Notes under the pieces: model-generated | What the model was told of the DNA's origin: nothing | Databases searched by the model: none | What the model saw: only the letters and a program-made list of their open reading frames with translations | Made by a program: the position numbers and the translations under genes | Shown: one piece after another, positions 63,166 through 64,000 of the stretch | Layout: each line of letters starts with the position of its first letter | Numbering within the stretch: position 1 is the stretch's first letter | From: Tillus elongatus | Lineage: Eukaryota; Arthropoda; Insecta; Coleoptera; Cleridae | Assembly: GCA_964006375.1 (NCBI GenBank) | Contig: OZ023265.1 | Location: forward strand, 157,360,118 to 157,424,117 | Length of the DNA stretch: 64,000 nucleotides | Direction: 5' to 3'

Positions 63166-63861
63166 ATGCGTACCAGCAAACACGCTTCTGCCTTACCCAT
63201 TACAAATATAGACGATGTTGTTACGGACACAGCTCAACAACAACTGAGGCATGGTCCTCTCTTTCCAAACACCGTTCGCTGTATCATATGTGGTCCCAGT
63301 GGGTGTGGTAAAACTAATGTCATGCTGAGTTTGTTGTTTGAAGCAAACGGTTTAAAATTTGATAACGTGTATGTGTATTCAAAGTCTCTGTATCAACCGA
63401 AATACAAGATGTTAAAGGAGGTGATGAATGCAACAAAAGGTGTTGGTTACTATCCTTATAGAGAAAACGATGAAATATTAGATCCGGCAGATGCCAAGGA
63501 CAACTCTGTGTTTATATTTGATGATGTAGCTTGTGACAAACAAGATAAAATAAGAGCATACTTCAGTATGGGCAGACATAAGAATATTGATTCATTCTAT
63601 CTCTGTCAAACATATACACGAATACCCAAACATCTGGTACGTGACAACACCAATGTTATTGTGTTATTCAAGCAAGATGAAACCAATTTAAAACATGTGT
63701 ACGACGATCATGTGACCACCGATATGGACTTTAAACAATTTAAAACTATCTGCCACCAATGCTGGAAAGATAATAAGTATGGTGTGTTGGTGATTGTGAA
63801 GGAAAACGATGTACACAAAGGTCGATATAGAAAAGGATTCGATAGATATATATTATTCTAA
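63166..63861 (+). CDS. FtsK/HerA-type genome packaging ATPase (A32-like)
   Basis: 231 residues. Walker A GPSGCGKT is at 43-50 and Walker B VFIFDD at 115-120. Downstream is YLCQTYTRIPKHLVRDN, the conserved Gln/Arg region of poxvirus A32-type and Polinton packaging ATPases. The family pumps DNA into preformed capsids. The C-terminus ends with RYRKGFDRYILF. The gene is divergent from the four minus-strand morphogenesis genes and shares their intergenic region. Frame intact, length normal for the family. Confidence 0.92.
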   Translation: MRTSKHASALPITNIDDVVTDTAQQQLRHGPLFPNTVRCIICGPSGCGKTNVMLSLLFEANGLKFDNVYVYSKSLYQPKYKMLKEVMNATKGVGYYPYRENDEILDPADAKDNSVFIFDDVACDKQDKIRAYFSMGRHKNIDSFYLCQTYTRIPKHLVRDNTNVIVLFKQDETNLKHVYDDHVTTDMDFKQFKTICHQCWKDNKYGVLVIVKENDVHKGRYRKGFDRYILF

Positions 63862-63884
63862 CAAACGATGATAGACAGGACAGT

Positions 63885-64000
63885 CAGCTGTCTAACACAG
63901 GTGTCTAACACAGATGTCATACAAGTGTCTAACACAGCTGTCATACAGCTGTCATACAGCTGTCTAACACAGCTGTCTAACACAGCTGTCTAACACAGCT
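63885..64000. repeat. 13-bp tandem repeats with CAGCTG
   Basis: Units of CAGCTGTCTAACA and variants (GTGTCTAACACAG, TGTCATACAG) begin just after the ATPase stop and run to the window end. CAGCTG is a palindromic E-box-like core. The full length is unknown. Confidence 0.88.

Larger units (their letters stand above)
57171..64000. mobile_element. Polinton/adintovirus-like element, one end (partial)
   Basis: Five virion morphogenesis genes sit together with intact frames. The left boundary is inferred from the GC-rich foldback, which could be a terminal inverted repeat; this is not proven. DNA polymerase B, retroviral-type integrase and the other terminus are not in the window. Tandem repeats flank the gene block on both sides. 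Confidence 0.7.

Overview
The window reads as AT-rich animal nuclear DNA, almost certainly from an insect or a close arthropod relative. The main reasons are an errantivirus-type endogenous retrovirus with gag, pol and env; several Tc1/mariner-superfamily transposons; non-LTR retrotransposon pieces; intron-containing host genes (a recognisable TMEM18 homologue and small ricin-type lectins); and a Polinton/adintovirus-like capsid gene module. Long (TA)n microsatellites recur about seventeen times. I cannot name the species.

Layout. 1-7415 is an almost complete errantivirus (Ty3/gypsy with env): tail of the 5' LTR, primer-binding site, gag, pol in the -1 frame, env, polypurine tract, 3' LTR. 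7.4-13.3 kb holds a LINE RT scrap, a DD41D-type mariner relative with long inverted repeats, and a broken, internally duplicated mariner. 13.4 kb carries the last exon of a small beta-trefoil lectin gene. 14-25 kb is nested repeats: a second DD41D element, a TIR element, Penelope-like ends, a LINE ORF1/MULE junction, and copies of a dispersed repeat (family B). 25.6-33.5 kb is a complete two-exon lectin gene whose 7.5-kb intron is filled by foldback repeats and a deleted gypsy element. 33.8-35.7 kb is a further DD41D copy, in the opposite orientation to the first.

40.1-51.1 kb holds three exons of TMEM18 on the plus strand. Its introns contain Penelope-like fragments, a LINE tail and a 194-bp palindromic satellite array. 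51.4-53.2 kb is a LINE reverse transcriptase split by another LINE, with a clean target-site duplication. 53.8-56.7 kb is a deletion derivative of a CsRn1-like gypsy element with both LTRs and a 5-bp target duplication.

57.2-64 kb looks like one end of a Polinton/adintovirus-like element. It starts with a GC-rich foldback region full of TGACGTCA sites, then six 218-bp tandem repeats. After that come genes for a major capsid protein, a penton-like minor capsid protein, an adenain-like protease and a pX/pVI-like protein (all minus strand), and a divergent packaging ATPase (plus strand). These five are the usual virion morphogenesis set: two capsid proteins, the maturation protease, a core/membrane-active protein and the DNA-packaging motor. 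All five frames are open. DNA polymerase B and integrase are not in the window and would have to lie beyond position 64000.
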